Shown here piece after piece: positions 53,431 to 63,469 of a DNA stretch of 64,000 nt. The first letter of the stretch is position 1; every line of letters starts with the position of its first letter. The notes under the pieces are model-generated. The model made no database searches. It was not told the origin of the DNA and was given only the letters and a program-made list of their open reading frames with translations. The DNA is from Bacteroidota bacterium (GTDB taxonomy: Bacteria; Bacteroidota; Bacteroidia; Bacteroidales; UBA12077), in the NCBI GenBank assembly GCA_020444275.1, contig JAHLLG010000004.1:1-64000 (forward strand), given 5' to 3'. Both the position numbers and the translations under genes were made by a program.

Positions 53431-56400
53431 ATGAGATTACCCAAAATAACTGTAAACAGACCTGTTGCAACAGCCATGGCGTTTTTGGCGGTACTGCTAT
53501 TTGGATTCGTTTCATTACAACGCCTACCGCTCGATATTATGCCTGAGATGGAACTACCAACGTTAACAATTATGACAGTTTATCCCGGAGCGTCAGCCGA
53601 AGAGGTTGAGGAGCAGGTTACCAAAGTGCTGGAAGAAATATTAGCTGGGACGGAAGGTTTAAAAGATATCACCTCCGATTCGCAAGAGAATATCTCTTTT
53701 ATTGCGTTACAATTTGACTGGGGTACTAATATTACCAATGCAGCAAACGATGCACGTGATTTAATGGAGCTTACCAAAAGAAAGCTACCTGATGATGCCG
53801 AAAATCCAATTATCTACAAGATTAACTCTTCGCTTTTTCCTATTCTGGTGTATGGTGTTACTGCCGATGAAAATTATTATGGTATTAATAACATTATTAA
53901 AGATGATATTGTTAGTCCTTTGAAGAAGGTTAAAGGCGTTGGTTCAGTAGTTTATATAGGTCAGCCCGAAAGGGAAATAAAAGTGAATGTTGATCCAAAG
54001 AAAATATCAGCATATGGAATTTCAGTAAGTCAGATTTCGACTATTCTTAAAGCAGAAAACATTACTATACCTGGTGGTAATATAAAGGTAGGAATAAACG
54101 ATTTTGCAGTTAAAGTACCCGGAAAATTTGAGAGTTTACAACAAATCGAAAACATTAATCTAATTAATTTTAATAGCAGAATTATAAGATTAAAAGATGT
54201 AGCTATGGTTAAAGATGGCTACAGAGAAAAAGATGAGTTTGCCAGATCAAAAGATGGATTGGGAGTTGCTTTGTTAATTCAGAAGCAATCCGGTGTGAAT
54301 ACCTTGGAGGTTGCCAATGCCATTCGAAGTAAAATGGCAGAAATAGAAATGGAGCTACCAAAGGATATGGAGGTATTTGAAATAATGAATACCGATGAAC
54401 TAATTGTAGAATCTATTGATAATTTAACAGAAACACTTTGGTGGGCATTATTATTCGTGATAATTGTAGTATTTGCTTTTTTGCGAGAATGGAAATCGAG
54501 TATTATCGTTTTACTCACCATACCATTTTCTTTGATTATTGCATTTATAGTGATGTTTATTATTGGTTATACCATTAATATCTTTTCGTTAATGGCTATA
54601 GTCATTGCCATTGGTATGGTTGTGGATAATGCTATTGTTGTACTGGAAAATATTACCCGGCACATAGAACAAGGATCACGTCCTAAACAAGCCTCAATAT
54701 TCGGATCCAGTGAAATGGGAATGGCCATAACAGCTTCAACAGCAACTACACTGATGGTTTTTATTCCTATGATATTTGTCGGTGGTGTTGTTGGATTGTT
54801 ATTTAAACAATTGGCTATTATTACTTCGGTAACTATGGTAGCATCATTAATAACTTCGCTATCATTAACTCCAATGATTTCGTCAAAATTACTGAAAGGT
54901 TTAACGCAGGAAAGAAAAAAGAAAAAACGGACAAAACTTTACCAATGGTCAGAACAGCAGTTTGTTGTGTTAGAAAATTACTATTCCAAAACATTAAACT
55001 GGGCAATACATCATAAGTTGATGACTATAACGCTTGCTATTGTGATTTTTGTAATAACACTCATTATCGGTAGAAATATGGGATCAGATTATATCCCTGC
55101 TTTTGATGCCGGTGATATTTCATTGGTTTTTGAAACGGAAGTAGGAACAAGTGCTAAGGAAACCGATCGTGTAGCACAAGAAGTAATGGATATATTTATT
55201 GAAGAGGTTCCGGAAATGGCTCCTGGTTCATTATCATCTATAACAGGTCAAACGGATGGAGGAACACTAAAATCCGTTGGGTTTGCCGAAGGGAAAAATG
55301 TGTGTACAGTAATTGCTCACCTGGTATTACCAGACGAACGCGAGCGTTCTGCTATTGAAATTGGCGAGGTTTTGCGTAACAGAGTCGCAGAGATTCCCGA
55401 AATCAGCAAATTTCATATTACCGCTGGTAGTATAATTTCAGAGGCCATAACAGGAAGTGTTAAACCCATAGAAGTTGAAATCAGTGGAGATAACTACGAA
55501 GATATTAACCAGTTTGCTAGAAAGCTTTATGCAGAAATGATGCAGATTAAAGGTTTAACAGATATTCAATCTACTATTGATGACGGAAAGCTGGAAGTTC
55601 AGATTCACGTTGATAAGGAAAAAGCTTCCGCACTGGCGCTGAACACAGCGATGATTGCTTTACAGGTTCGTCAGAGCATTTATGGTGCCGAGGCAGGAAA
55701 CTTTACTGAACAAGGAGATGATTATAAAATAAATATTCGGTATGCACCTGAGCATAGAAAAAAAATAGAGAGTATTGAAAATATTGTGATAACCAATTTA
55801 CGTGGTAATCAAATTCCAATTTCTGCGGTGGCAGAAATTAAAATGGGAACCGGTCCAATGACCATAAAACATAAATCGCAGCAAAGAATTGTTAAGGTTA
55901 TGGCCAATTTATTGAATATTTCATTAGGCGAAGCAGCTGATCATGTGCAAGAATTAATAAACTCTATGGATATTCCCGACGGTGTCGAAGTAGATTTGGA
56001 AGGACAAATAACCGAGCAAGGAGAGTCATTTGCAGATCTATATACGATTTTGATTATCGGAGTTTTACTAGTTTATATGGTAATGGCAGCTCAGTTTGAA
56101 TCATTAAAAGATCCGTTTATTATCATGTTTGCCATTCCGTTTACCATTGTAGGTATAATTCTGGCATTTTTTATTACAGGAATTACGCTTAGCGTAACAA
56201 CGTTTATTGGTGTGATTATGCTCATGGGTATTGTGGTAAACAATGGAATTGTGCTTGTTGACTATACAAACCTATTACGAAAAAGAGGGTTAGATTTAAC
56301 AAGTGCTATTTTAGAATCGGGAAGATCAAGAATGCGCCCTGTTTTAATGACCTCTTTTACTACCATGTTGGGTATGTTACCTATGGCATTAAGCAAAGGT

Positions 56401-56526
56401 ATGGGACGTGAAATGTATTCTCCTTTAGGGGTAACTATTATTGGAGGATTGCTCGTTTCTACAGTAATTACACTTATTTTGGTGCCAACAATTTATAGTA
56501 TATTCCATGGTAAAAAAACAGTTTAG
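53431..56526 (+). CDS. RND efflux permease (AcrB/HAE-type)
   Basis: 1031 residues, 12 membrane helices, two large periplasmic loops. N-terminus RLPKITVNRPVATAMAFLAVL; TM4 proton-relay motif AIGMVVDNAIVVLEN (one Asp then Asn where AcrB has Asp-Asp); PMTIKHKSQQRIV and GIVVNNGIVLVDYTNLLRKRG in the second half. Probable drug/lipid/bile-type substrate export driven by protons; substrate unknown. Third structural gene of the TetR-controlled operon. Confidence 0.94.
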   Translation: MRLPKITVNRPVATAMAFLAVLLFGFVSLQRLPLDIMPEMELPTLTIMTVYPGASAEEVEEQVTKVLEEILAGTEGLKDITSDSQENISFIALQFDWGTNITNAANDARDLMELTKRKLPDDAENPIIYKINSSLFPILVYGVTADENYYGINNIIKDDIVSPLKKVKGVGSVVYIGQPEREIKVNVDPKKISAYGISVSQISTILKAENITIPGGNIKVGINDFAVKVPGKFESLQQIENINLINFNSRIIRLKDVAMVKDGYREKDEFARSKDGLGVALLIQKQSGVNTLEVANAIRSKMAEIEMELPKDMEVFEIMNTDELIVESIDNLTETLWWALLFVIIVVFAFLREWKSSIIVLLTIPFSLIIAFIVMFIIGYTINIFSLMAIVIAIGMVVDNAIVVLENITRHIEQGSRPKQASIFGSSEMGMAITASTATTLMVFIPMIFVGGVVGLLFKQLAIITSVTMVASLITSLSLTPMISSKLLKGLTQERKKKKRTKLYQWSEQQFVVLENYYSKTLNWAIHHKLMTITLAIVIFVITLIIGRNMGSDYIPAFDAGDISLVFETEVGTSAKETDRVAQEVMDIFIEEVPEMAPGSLSSITGQTDGGTLKSVGFAEGKNVCTVIAHLVLPDERERSAIEIGEVLRNRVAEIPEISKFHITAGSIISEAITGSVKPIEVEISGDNYEDINQFARKLYAEMMQIKGLTDIQSTIDDGKLEVQIHVDKEKASALALNTAMIALQVRQSIYGAEAGNFTEQGDDYKINIRYAPEHRKKIESIENIVITNLRGNQIPISAVAEIKMGTGPMTIKHKSQQRIVKVMANLLNISLGEAADHVQELINSMDIPDGVEVDLEGQITEQGESFADLYTILIIGVLLVYMVMAAQFESLKDPFIIMFAIPFTIVGIILAFFITGITLSVTTFIGVIMLMGIVVNNGIVLVDYTNLLRKRGLDLTSAILESGRSRMRPVLMTSFTTMLGMLPMALSKGMGREMYSPLGVTIIGGLLVSTVITLILVPTIYSIFHGKKTV

Positions 56527-56554
56527 TAAGATCTAACGAATAATTGATAGCTTT

Positions 56555-56860
56555 ATGAAAATGATATATGCCACATGCAATGTAAGTATTCGCGAAACTT
56601 TAATAAAGATGCTTGAAGATAATGATGTTAAGGATTATCAAGTAATAGAGCAGCTTACAGCAAAAAGTGTAAAAGGAGACCCACGATTTAATACAGCGGT
56701 TTGGCCAGGATATAACTCAGCTGTTTTTATCCAGTTTTCTGATGACGAAAGGGCAAAATTTATTATGCAAAAAATTAAAGAGTTTAATCAAAAAGCATTT
56801 AATGATAACGAGTTAGTTACTGCATGCTCCTGGACTTTAGATGATTATTTTTACGAATGA
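56555..56860 (+). CDS. PG0541-like RND-associated small protein
   Basis: 101 residues, soluble. Begins with a beta-strand/helix pattern (MIYATCNVSIRETLIKMLEDNDV) and has GDPRFNTAVWPGYNSAVFIQFSD, then a C-terminal helix-strand. This matches my memory of the PG0541 transporter-associated family found after RND pumps in Bacteroidota; the fold looks like a small ferredoxin-like or PII-like domain (inference). 28 bp after the pump stop, so part of the operon. Confidence 0.7.
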   Translation: MKMIYATCNVSIRETLIKMLEDNDVKDYQVIEQLTAKSVKGDPRFNTAVWPGYNSAVFIQFSDDERAKFIMQKIKEFNQKAFNDNELVTACSWTLDDYFYE

Positions 56861-56930
56861 TAATTCTTAATGTGCCACAGTTCGGAAATTTTATTATCTT
56901 GGTAATCGTTAAAAACCAAAACAAATTATT

Positions 56931-57398
56931 ATGAAAGCTAAACTATTTTTAATTTCTCTTTTTGTTGGATTATTTTTTTCACCTCAGCTTAAAGCTCAAG
57001 ATGCTGATAACATTAAAGGATATTGGTTAACACAAGATGGCGATTCTCAGGTAAAAATCTTTAAAGCAACAAATGGTAAATATTATGGTGAGATCGTTTG
57101 GTTAGAAACGCCTAACGAAGAAGATGGTACGCCAAAACTGGATAAAAACAATGAGAATGAAAAATTAAGAAAAGAACCAGTAATGGGGTTGAGACTTTTA
57201 AAGGGATTTAAATATGATGAAGGTGATAAAGAATGGGTAGATGGTACTATATACGATCCTAAAAATGGTAAAACCTATAAATGTTACATGTGGTTTGATG
57301 ATGGAGATGATGTTACACTGCATGTTAAGGGATTTATTGGATTTTCCTTACTGGGAAGAGAAGTAGAATGGATACGTGAAGATAAATTAAGAGAATAA
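56931..57398 (+). CDS. DUF2147 domain secreted protein
   Basis: 155 residues. Signal peptide (to about QLKAQ), then a lipocalin-sized beta domain with the DUF2147 pattern: GYWLTQDGDSQVKIFKATNGKYYGEIVWL, LLKGFKYDEGDKEWVDGTIYDPKNGKTYKCYMW, and the closing FSLLGREVEWIR. Periplasmic; function unknown, probably ligand-binding. A bidirectional terminator follows. Confidence 0.9.
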   Translation: MKAKLFLISLFVGLFFSPQLKAQDADNIKGYWLTQDGDSQVKIFKATNGKYYGEIVWLETPNEEDGTPKLDKNNENEKLRKEPVMGLRLLKGFKYDEGDKEWVDGTIYDPKNGKTYKCYMWFDDGDDVTLHVKGFIGFSLLGREVEWIREDKLRE

Positions 57399-57419
57399 TT
57401 TGAATACAACATAAAATAG

Positions 57420-57452
57420 AAAAAGTGGCACATCAACTTGTGCCACTTTTTT
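57420..57452. terminator. Bidirectional terminator
   Basis: A 13-bp stem AAAAAGTGGCACA / TGTGCCACTTTTT with a 6-nt loop, A-rich on the left and T-rich on the right; it serves both DUF2147 and the convergent tricorn-like gene. Confidence 0.85.
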
Positions 57453-57463
57453 ATTACTTCATA

Positions 57464-60400
57464 TTATTTATAAACAGGATAGGGTTCGTGTTTTGGGAAT
57501 GTTTGCGGATTTTCTTCAATTTTTTTCATGAGATAATCAACCGCTTTCATTAATTGTGTGTCATAACCTTCTGACATTTTTTTAGAGTCAATATCTATTT
57601 CAATATCGGGTTGAACGCCTACATTTTCAACAACCCACTCACCTTGTTTATTATATATTCTATAATCAGGGGCTGTTAGTCCTCCACCGTCTATTAATCT
57701 CATAAACATCGATACACCAACTAGTCCACCCCATGTTCTGGTACCAATCACAGGCCCCATGTTATTTAACTGGAATTCATATGGAAGCTCATCACCACCA
57801 GATCCCGCATATTTATTGGTTAAACAAGCCATATGTGCATCCACGGCAAGTGCTGGAATCATCTGATCTTGCGAATATCTGCGAGTCCAATAACCATGTG
57901 GCTTTTTCTGTAATCTTTGTAAAAAGATTTCAGGATCTAATCCACCGCCATTAAATCTACCATCCAGAATGATACCTTCTTTCTTGGTTTGTGAATAGAA
58001 ATATTTTGGAAAATCTGTTGCTGATCCATTATAAGTGTCAGGCATATAGATATAACCAATTTTACCTTTGGAGGCTTTCTCCACCGTCTTACGATTTTCT
58101 TCAAGCCATGCCATATATCTCATAGTTCTTTCACTTCTTGCAGGTTCTACAACAACTTCTCTAGCTCCAGATAAAGTTGGTTTGGAATTAACAGTTAAGG
58201 TAACTTGTTGGCCTGCTAATCCAACGAAATAACTATAAATGTTTTGATCGGTACTAACTGTTTGGTCATTTACTTTTAACAGATATTCACCTTCGGAGAT
58301 ATTCACACCGGGTTTAGCCAATGGAGGCCATACCTCCCTCGACCAGTCAGGTTCTCCATAGATTTTATCAAATTGATATAATCTGTTATTGTTGTCTGCT
58401 TTCCAGTCTACACCAAGCATCCCAACATTAACATAGTCTGCGTTTCTTTTCGAATCGCCTCCATAAACATAGGTGTGTGAAGTGTTTAGTTCACCAATTA
58501 GTTCACCAATTAGAAAATTAACATCAGATCTGCAGGTTGCTCGCTTAATCAATTTACCATATTTTGTTTTCATAGCATCCCAATCTAAGCCATGCATGTT
58601 TGGTTCGTAGTAATAATCTCGTTCCAGGCGCCATGCTTCGTTGAATATCTGAGTCCACTCTGCAACTGGGTTATACCAGAATTCTAAGTCACTTAAATTT
58701 AACTTCTCATCTTTTAGTTTTTTTGTAGTAATTATTCCAACCGTATTTTTTTGTTTGTAGACTATTTGATCACCAGATGCAGACATTTGATAATCATTAA
58801 CTCCTTCTAGTACACTCGATTCTTTTTGTGTAATGAAATTGTATTGATACAAATTCATCTGTTGCGGAACTCTGAATTCAAACTTATTAAAATCTCCATC
58901 TTCTTTATTTAAATAGAAAACGCTCGATTCGTTTACTGATAGTTCTCTGTAATTACCTCTGCTAAGCGGTAAAGATTCTACTCTATCTGCGATTCCATCA
59001 AAATCAATTCTAAGTGTTGTTTGTTTCTCTGGTTTATTCTGACCGCTATTTTCCTCATCGTTTTTAAAAGGAAGAATAGAAGGTCCATCTTTTCTTAATG
59101 TCAGAGCATAAATACCTGCAACATCTTTGTAAACCATTTCCCATTCTAAATCGCAATAGGTTGGGTTAAAGCGTCTGTTCGAAATGAATAGCAAGTGTTC
59201 ACCATCCGTTTTAAAAATGGGTCCGAAATCGTGAAACAATCCATTACTAACACAATTTATCTGTTTATTAGCCAGAGAGTACAGATAGATTTGATACATA
59301 TAACTATCATTCATTTTACTGTATGCAATATATTTGCTATCCGGTGACCAATTAAAATCAGAAATTGGCTTCTTATGAATGGACACATCTACATTTTCAA
59401 AATTGGCTTTATCAACTTTTGTAATAGTTTTTGTGTTAATATCAATATAATATAATGTTAAAGTTTGATCTGTATAGGCAATTTTCTTGCTGTCGGGTGA
59501 CCATTTTAATGTATGTCTGTATCCGTCTTGATGATTGGTAAGCTTAATAGCTTCTGATTTACCATCAGGATTTACAATGTAAATTTCGTATTCCCCTGAT
59601 TGATCAGATAAGTATGCTATTTTTTGACCATCTGGAGACCATACTGCACCTCGATCATGGGCCCCTGAATTATTCGAAAGATTTTTAACTGCTCCGTTTT
59701 CATAAGGGACCGTAAAAATTTCGCCGCGTGCATTAAGAAGCGCTCTCTTTCCTGAAGGAGAAATGGCGATTTCATTTATTTCTTCACTCACATCTTTCAT
59801 ATATGGGCGAGTTTCTTCCATGTCGGCTAGCACTTGTATGTCTACCTTATTATACTCTTTGGAGTTCACATCTAATAACCAAATGTCGCCGCCATTTTCA
59901 TAAACGATTTTATCTTTACCATAGCTTGGTCGACGAATATCGTATTCTAAATGATTAGTAATTTTTTCAATTGATTCATCTTGGGTATTGTATGCAAATA
60001 TGTTTAGAAATTTTTCGCGATCTGAGCTAAAATAAATTTTATCTCCAATCCACATTGGAATTCTATCAGTGCCTAAGAATTCACTAATGTTTTTTTCTTC
60101 ATTGGTCTTAAAATCATAAATGTAAACTTCCTGAGCACGTCCTCCCTTGTATCTTTTCCAGGTACGATCTTCTCTGTTCGATTTGTTGAAAGCTATTTTA
60201 GATCCATCAGGAGAAAAGCTTCCTCTGGCAGCATCATACATAATTAATTCTTCAATACCGGTTCCATCTGGAGATATTAAAAAGATTTTAGTGTAACGAC
60301 TTGAGCTGTTTCTTCCTGAAGTAAACATGATTTTATTCTTAACTGCATTCCATCCAATTACTTCGTCATAACCCGGATGAAATGTTAATCGGGTAATATT

Positions 60401-60703
60401 ACCACCATATTTATTCATTACATAAACATCGCTATTACCATCATAAGATCCTGTAAATGCTATTAACTCTCCATCTGGAGAAAACTTTGGATGACTTTCC
60501 TGTCCATTATGAAAGGTGATTTTAGTAGCAATTCCTCCCTCAATGGGTACAGTCCACAAATCTTCACCACAAGAAAAAACAATGGTTGATTCGCTCACAT
60601 CAGGAAATCTTTTAATTGGCTCCTGTGTAAAAGCAGAAAGGCTGAGGATCATCAAGATGATTAAAGAAATCATCGAGATAAATGTTTTTGTTAATTGTTT
60701 CAT
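57464..60703 (-). CDS. Tricorn-like protease (beta-propeller, PDZ, S41 peptidase)
   Basis: 1079 residues. Signal peptide, then a long beta-propeller region (about 30-560) with repeated SPDG/SPDSKKIAY motifs typical of TolB/WD40-like blades; a helical tricorn core (about 680-760, AWRLERDYYYEPNMHGLDW); a PDZ domain (about 770-850); and a C-terminal S41 domain (about 880-1060) with KIGYIYMPDTYNGS and AGSGGDELPY, carrying the nucleophile Ser, then GTRTWGG. Likely periplasmic or secreted; it cuts peptides from larger proteases. One gene transcribed from the promoter at 60746. Confidence 0.9.
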   Translation of the reverse strand: MKQLTKTFISMISLIILMILSLSAFTQEPIKRFPDVSESTIVFSCGEDLWTVPIEGGIATKITFHNGQESHPKFSPDGELIAFTGSYDGNSDVYVMNKYGGNITRLTFHPGYDEVIGWNAVKNKIMFTSGRNSSSRYTKIFLISPDGTGIEELIMYDAARGSFSPDGSKIAFNKSNREDRTWKRYKGGRAQEVYIYDFKTNEEKNISEFLGTDRIPMWIGDKIYFSSDREKFLNIFAYNTQDESIEKITNHLEYDIRRPSYGKDKIVYENGGDIWLLDVNSKEYNKVDIQVLADMEETRPYMKDVSEEINEIAISPSGKRALLNARGEIFTVPYENGAVKNLSNNSGAHDRGAVWSPDGQKIAYLSDQSGEYEIYIVNPDGKSEAIKLTNHQDGYRHTLKWSPDSKKIAYTDQTLTLYYIDINTKTITKVDKANFENVDVSIHKKPISDFNWSPDSKYIAYSKMNDSYMYQIYLYSLANKQINCVSNGLFHDFGPIFKTDGEHLLFISNRRFNPTYCDLEWEMVYKDVAGIYALTLRKDGPSILPFKNDEENSGQNKPEKQTTLRIDFDGIADRVESLPLSRGNYRELSVNESSVFYLNKEDGDFNKFEFRVPQQMNLYQYNFITQKESSVLEGVNDYQMSASGDQIVYKQKNTVGIITTKKLKDEKLNLSDLEFWYNPVAEWTQIFNEAWRLERDYYYEPNMHGLDWDAMKTKYGKLIKRATCRSDVNFLIGELIGELNTSHTYVYGGDSKRNADYVNVGMLGVDWKADNNNRLYQFDKIYGEPDWSREVWPPLAKPGVNISEGEYLLKVNDQTVSTDQNIYSYFVGLAGQQVTLTVNSKPTLSGAREVVVEPARSERTMRYMAWLEENRKTVEKASKGKIGYIYMPDTYNGSATDFPKYFYSQTKKEGIILDGRFNGGGLDPEIFLQRLQKKPHGYWTRRYSQDQMIPALAVDAHMACLTNKYAGSGGDELPYEFQLNNMGPVIGTRTWGGLVGVSMFMRLIDGGGLTAPDYRIYNKQGEWVVENVGVQPDIEIDIDSKKMSEGYDTQLMKAVDYLMKKIEENPQTFPKHEPYPVYK

Positions 60704-60745
60704 TGTTAGGTTTTTTATTTAATAGAATAATAAGTGTAAGGAAAT

Positions 60746-60776
60746 CAAATTTATTAAATAGCTCACTGATTGTCAA
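60746..60776 (-). promoter_or_regulatory. Promoter of the tricorn-like gene
   Basis: On the minus strand TTG (60776-60774), a 20-base spacer, then TAAATTTG (60753-60746); a full match to the TTG / TAnnTTTG Bacteroidota consensus, 43 bp before the ATG. Confidence 0.6.
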
Positions 60777-60847
60777 TTTAAAAGCAGATAATATTATTTA
60801 TTTGATGATCTTATGATCAAAAGGTTTAATACTTTCGTGGCATTGTT

Positions 60848-60855
60848 TAACTTTG
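60848..60855 (+). promoter_or_regulatory. Candidate -7 element (TAACTTTG) of the HD-domain gene
   Basis: An exact TAnnTTTG match that overlaps the in-frame TTG at 60853; this supports ATG 60880 as the true start. Confidence 0.45.
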
Positions 60856-60879
60856 AGATTAGATATAATAATTGCTTGT

Positions 60880-61527
60880 ATGAGTACTGAAATAATAAAT
60901 AGAACAAAGGTATTTGTTAAGGAAAAACTCTCGGGAGATAGTTCTGGACATGATTGGTGGCATATTTATCGAGTTTGGAACATGTCGAAAAAGTTGCAAG
61001 AGAAAGAAGGGGGTGAGCTATTGGTTATCGAAATGGCAGCCTTGTTACATGATATTGCCGATTGGAAGTTTAACAGCACTGATGAAGAGGGTATCTTATT
61101 AATTCAAAAGTGGTTGAGCCAGGTGAACTTAGATCAAAGTTCAGCACAAAGAATAATTGAAATTATAAAAGATGTTTCTTTTAAAGGTGCAGGCGTAAAG
61201 GATAAGATGGTATCTATTGAAGGGAAAATTGTTCAGGATGCAGATAGGCTTGACGCCATTGGTGCAATAGGGATTGCAAGGACTTTTGCTTTTGGTGGTA
61301 AATTTGGAAATTCCATGCACGATCCTGAAAGTAATGCAGAAATGCATGCAAGTTTCAAGGAGTATAAAAAATCAAATGGTACCACTATTAATCATTTTTA
61401 TGAGAAATTGTTGTTGTTAAAAGATCGCATGAATACCCAAACAGCAAGGAAAATTGCTTTGGAGCGGCATCAATATATGGAACATTTTCTCAAACAATTT
61501 TACAATGAGTGGGATAATGTAAAATAG
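60880..61527 (+). CDS. HD-domain metal-dependent phosphohydrolase
   Basis: About 215 residues. HD motif set: His in GHDWWHIYRVW, the HD pair in ALLHDIADWKF, and Asp in VQDADRLDAIGAIGIARTFAFGG. This resembles the YedJ/PA0420-type HD hydrolases of unknown substrate (nucleotide or phosphate monoester). Soluble. Start is ATG 60880; an in-frame TTG at 60853 lies in the promoter. Confidence 0.88.
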   Translation: MSTEIINRTKVFVKEKLSGDSSGHDWWHIYRVWNMSKKLQEKEGGELLVIEMAALLHDIADWKFNSTDEEGILLIQKWLSQVNLDQSSAQRIIEIIKDVSFKGAGVKDKMVSIEGKIVQDADRLDAIGAIGIARTFAFGGKFGNSMHDPESNAEMHASFKEYKKSNGTTINHFYEKLLLLKDRMNTQTARKIALERHQYMEHFLKQFYNEWDNVK

Positions 61528-61559
61528 TATGTTTAAATTAGAGTAAAGATTCATGCTCA

Positions 61560-62252
61560 ATGAGAATTTTTATTCAATACATTACGGATTTCGTTAATCT
61601 ATTCTTCCCCAACTTATGCGTTGTTTGTAATCATCACTTAGTTAATCAGGAGGAGTTGATTTGTACAAAATGCTTGTATAACTTACCCAAAACAAATTTT
61701 CATAAAACAATAGACAATCCGGTATCACAGCTCTTCTGGGGTAGAACTAAGGTTGAATATGCTACGGCATATTTCACATTTAATAAAGGGAGCAAATACC
61801 AGCACATGATGCATAAATTTAAGTATCATGGAAATAAAGAAATTGGCTATGTCTTAGGCAGGTCGTTTGGCAATCAGATACGAAGTAGTGTGTTTTCTGA
61901 AATAGATGTAATCATACCTGTTCCATTGCATAAGAGTAAACTAAAAAAACGTGGATACAACCAGAGTGAGTGGATTGGAAAAGGTTTATCAGAAGCATTA
62001 CAGAAACCCTTAGATACAAAATCATTTATTCGCGCTGTAGCTACAGAAACACAAACCAGGAAATCACGATTTGAGCGTTGGAAAAATGTAGAAAACATTT
62101 TCAAAATAACCAGTACGGATTCATTAGAAGGTAAACATATTTTAATAGTAGATGATGTGGTTACCACCGGATCAACGTTAGAGGCTTGTGCCAATGTATT
62201 ATTAGAGTTGGATGGAGTAAAAGTAAGTATAGCCACTTTGGCAGTAGCTTAA
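61560..62252 (+). CDS. ComF family phosphoribosyltransferase-like protein
   Basis: 230 residues. N-terminal zinc-finger-like Cys pairs (CVVCNHH and CTKC), then a type I PRTase domain with PVPLHKSKLKKRGYNQSEWIGKGL and the PRPP loop LIVDDVVTTGSTLEAC. ComF proteins take part in DNA uptake in naturally competent bacteria, but the gene is also widespread where competence is unproven. 33 bp after the HD gene; possibly cotranscribed. Confidence 0.92.
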   Translation: MRIFIQYITDFVNLFFPNLCVVCNHHLVNQEELICTKCLYNLPKTNFHKTIDNPVSQLFWGRTKVEYATAYFTFNKGSKYQHMMHKFKYHGNKEIGYVLGRSFGNQIRSSVFSEIDVIIPVPLHKSKLKKRGYNQSEWIGKGLSEALQKPLDTKSFIRAVATETQTRKSRFERWKNVENIFKITSTDSLEGKHILIVDDVVTTGSTLEACANVLLELDGVKVSIATLAVA

Positions 62253-62291
62253 TCGGGGAATTACTATTTCACAATTTCGCTAATTTACAAA

Positions 62292-62867
62292 TTAAACCAT
62301 ATGGTTTCCCCAACGTTTCGAATCTATTTTAAATCCGGCTAAATCTAACACACGATTAGTAACCGTTTGTATTACTTCATCTATGGTTTTTGGTTTTGAA
62401 TAAAAAGAAGGAGTCGCCGGACAAATGATCCCACCTGTAAGGGTAACAGTTTCCATATTTTTAATATGAATTAAACTATAAGGGATTTCTCGTGGAACTA
62501 AAATAAGTTTTTGTCTTTCTTTTAACATTACATCAGCTGCACGGGTAATTAAATCATCCGATGTGCCGCTGGCTATTCGCCCCAATGTTCCCATAGAGCA
62601 AGGGCAAATAATCATGGTATCATACTGAGCTGATCCCGAAGCAAAAGGCGCATAAAAATCGTTTGGTTCATAAATCTTAAATGGATAATCTTGGTAAGAA
62701 GTGTTTTCAAGCTCGTATTCCCAGATTTCTTTAGCGTTTTTTGAGAAAACCAGGCCAATATCAGCAATTTGATCTTCCAGTTTTACTAATTGATCTAGCA
62801 ATTTTTTTGCATAAATTGAACCACTAGCACCAGTTATAGCTATAACTATTTTATGTTTTTTTGTCAT
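62292..62867 (-). CDS. ubiX: UbiX-family flavin prenyltransferase
   Basis: 191 residues. FMN-binding start VIAITGASGSIYAKKLLD, then APFASGSAQYDTMIICPCSMGTLGRIASGTSDDLITRAADVMLKERQKLILVPREIPYSLIHIKNM and GGIICPATPSFYSKP. It prenylates reduced FMN to make the cofactor of UbiD-type decarboxylases; no ubiD in this window. Overlaps the upstream outer-membrane gene by 4 bp. Confidence 0.93.
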   Translation of the reverse strand: MTKKHKIVIAITGASGSIYAKKLLDQLVKLEDQIADIGLVFSKNAKEIWEYELENTSYQDYPFKIYEPNDFYAPFASGSAQYDTMIICPCSMGTLGRIASGTSDDLITRAADVMLKERQKLILVPREIPYSLIHIKNMETVTLTGGIICPATPSFYSKPKTIDEVIQTVTNRVLDLAGFKIDSKRWGNHMV

Positions 62868-63469
62868 TTTCCAAAATTTGCAATTTGATAATAAACAGCA
62901 AAAGTGAGTACATTGTTGTATTGTCCTCTATTTAGAAAAAATGTTTGATCTCCAGGGTGATCTCTTACTGGCAATATCGAGTAATTAAGTCGAACATTAA
63001 AATAGAAGTTTTTCCAAAACTCATATTCAACACCTGCTAATCCTGAAAATTCAAATTCATTAAAAGGAGGATCTGCCGGTTCATCACCTATTCCATCTTT
63101 ATTTTCTGTGGATTTCTGCAAATATCCCAGGGCCAAACCAATATTTGCACTAAATTTTTCTAAAAACCGGTATTTCAAGAAAAGAGGCATTTCAATGTAG
63201 TTTAGCTTGGAGTGATAAAAGGTTACATCGTTTTCTTCCCATTTGCTACCTTTTTGAACATACTTAAGTTCAAGCTGAGCATCAACAAATTTGGTTAAAT
63301 GCACATTGGTATAAATACCAAACGATACACCGGCTTTATTATATCCGCCTGATTTATCTCCGTCCAGCTGTGATGCCGATAGTCCCCCAAAAACACCACC
63401 ACCAAATGTTTGAGCATTGACAAAATTATAGCAAAATAGAATTAAAACTATTATAAAATATCTTTTCAT
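62864..63469 (-). CDS. Outer-membrane beta-barrel (PorT-like) protein
   Basis: About 201 residues. Signal peptide (to FVNAQ), then eight-strand-type barrel pattern: GGVFGGLSASQLDGDKSGGYNKAGVSFGIYTN and LELKYVQKGSK, with the PorT/OmpA-barrel family spacing and an aromatic-ended last strand (FAVYYQIANF). Function unknown; porin family. Start at ATG 63469. An ATG at 63487 would add six residues before the signal. Overlaps ubiX by 4 bp. Confidence 0.8.
   Translation of the reverse strand: MKRYFIIVLILFCYNFVNAQTFGGGVFGGLSASQLDGDKSGGYNKAGVSFGIYTNVHLTKFVDAQLELKYVQKGSKWEENDVTFYHSKLNYIEMPLFLKYRFLEKFSANIGLALGYLQKSTENKDGIGDEPADPPFNEFEFSGLAGVEYEFWKNFYFNVRLNYSILPVRDHPGDQTFFLNRGQYNNVLTFAVYYQIANFGK

Noticed and set aside
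58486-58518. Short direct repeat (TTCACCAATTAG twice) as a mobile-element target duplication
   Set aside because: It lies inside the tricorn-like gene and simply encodes a repeated ELIG motif; no element between the copies.
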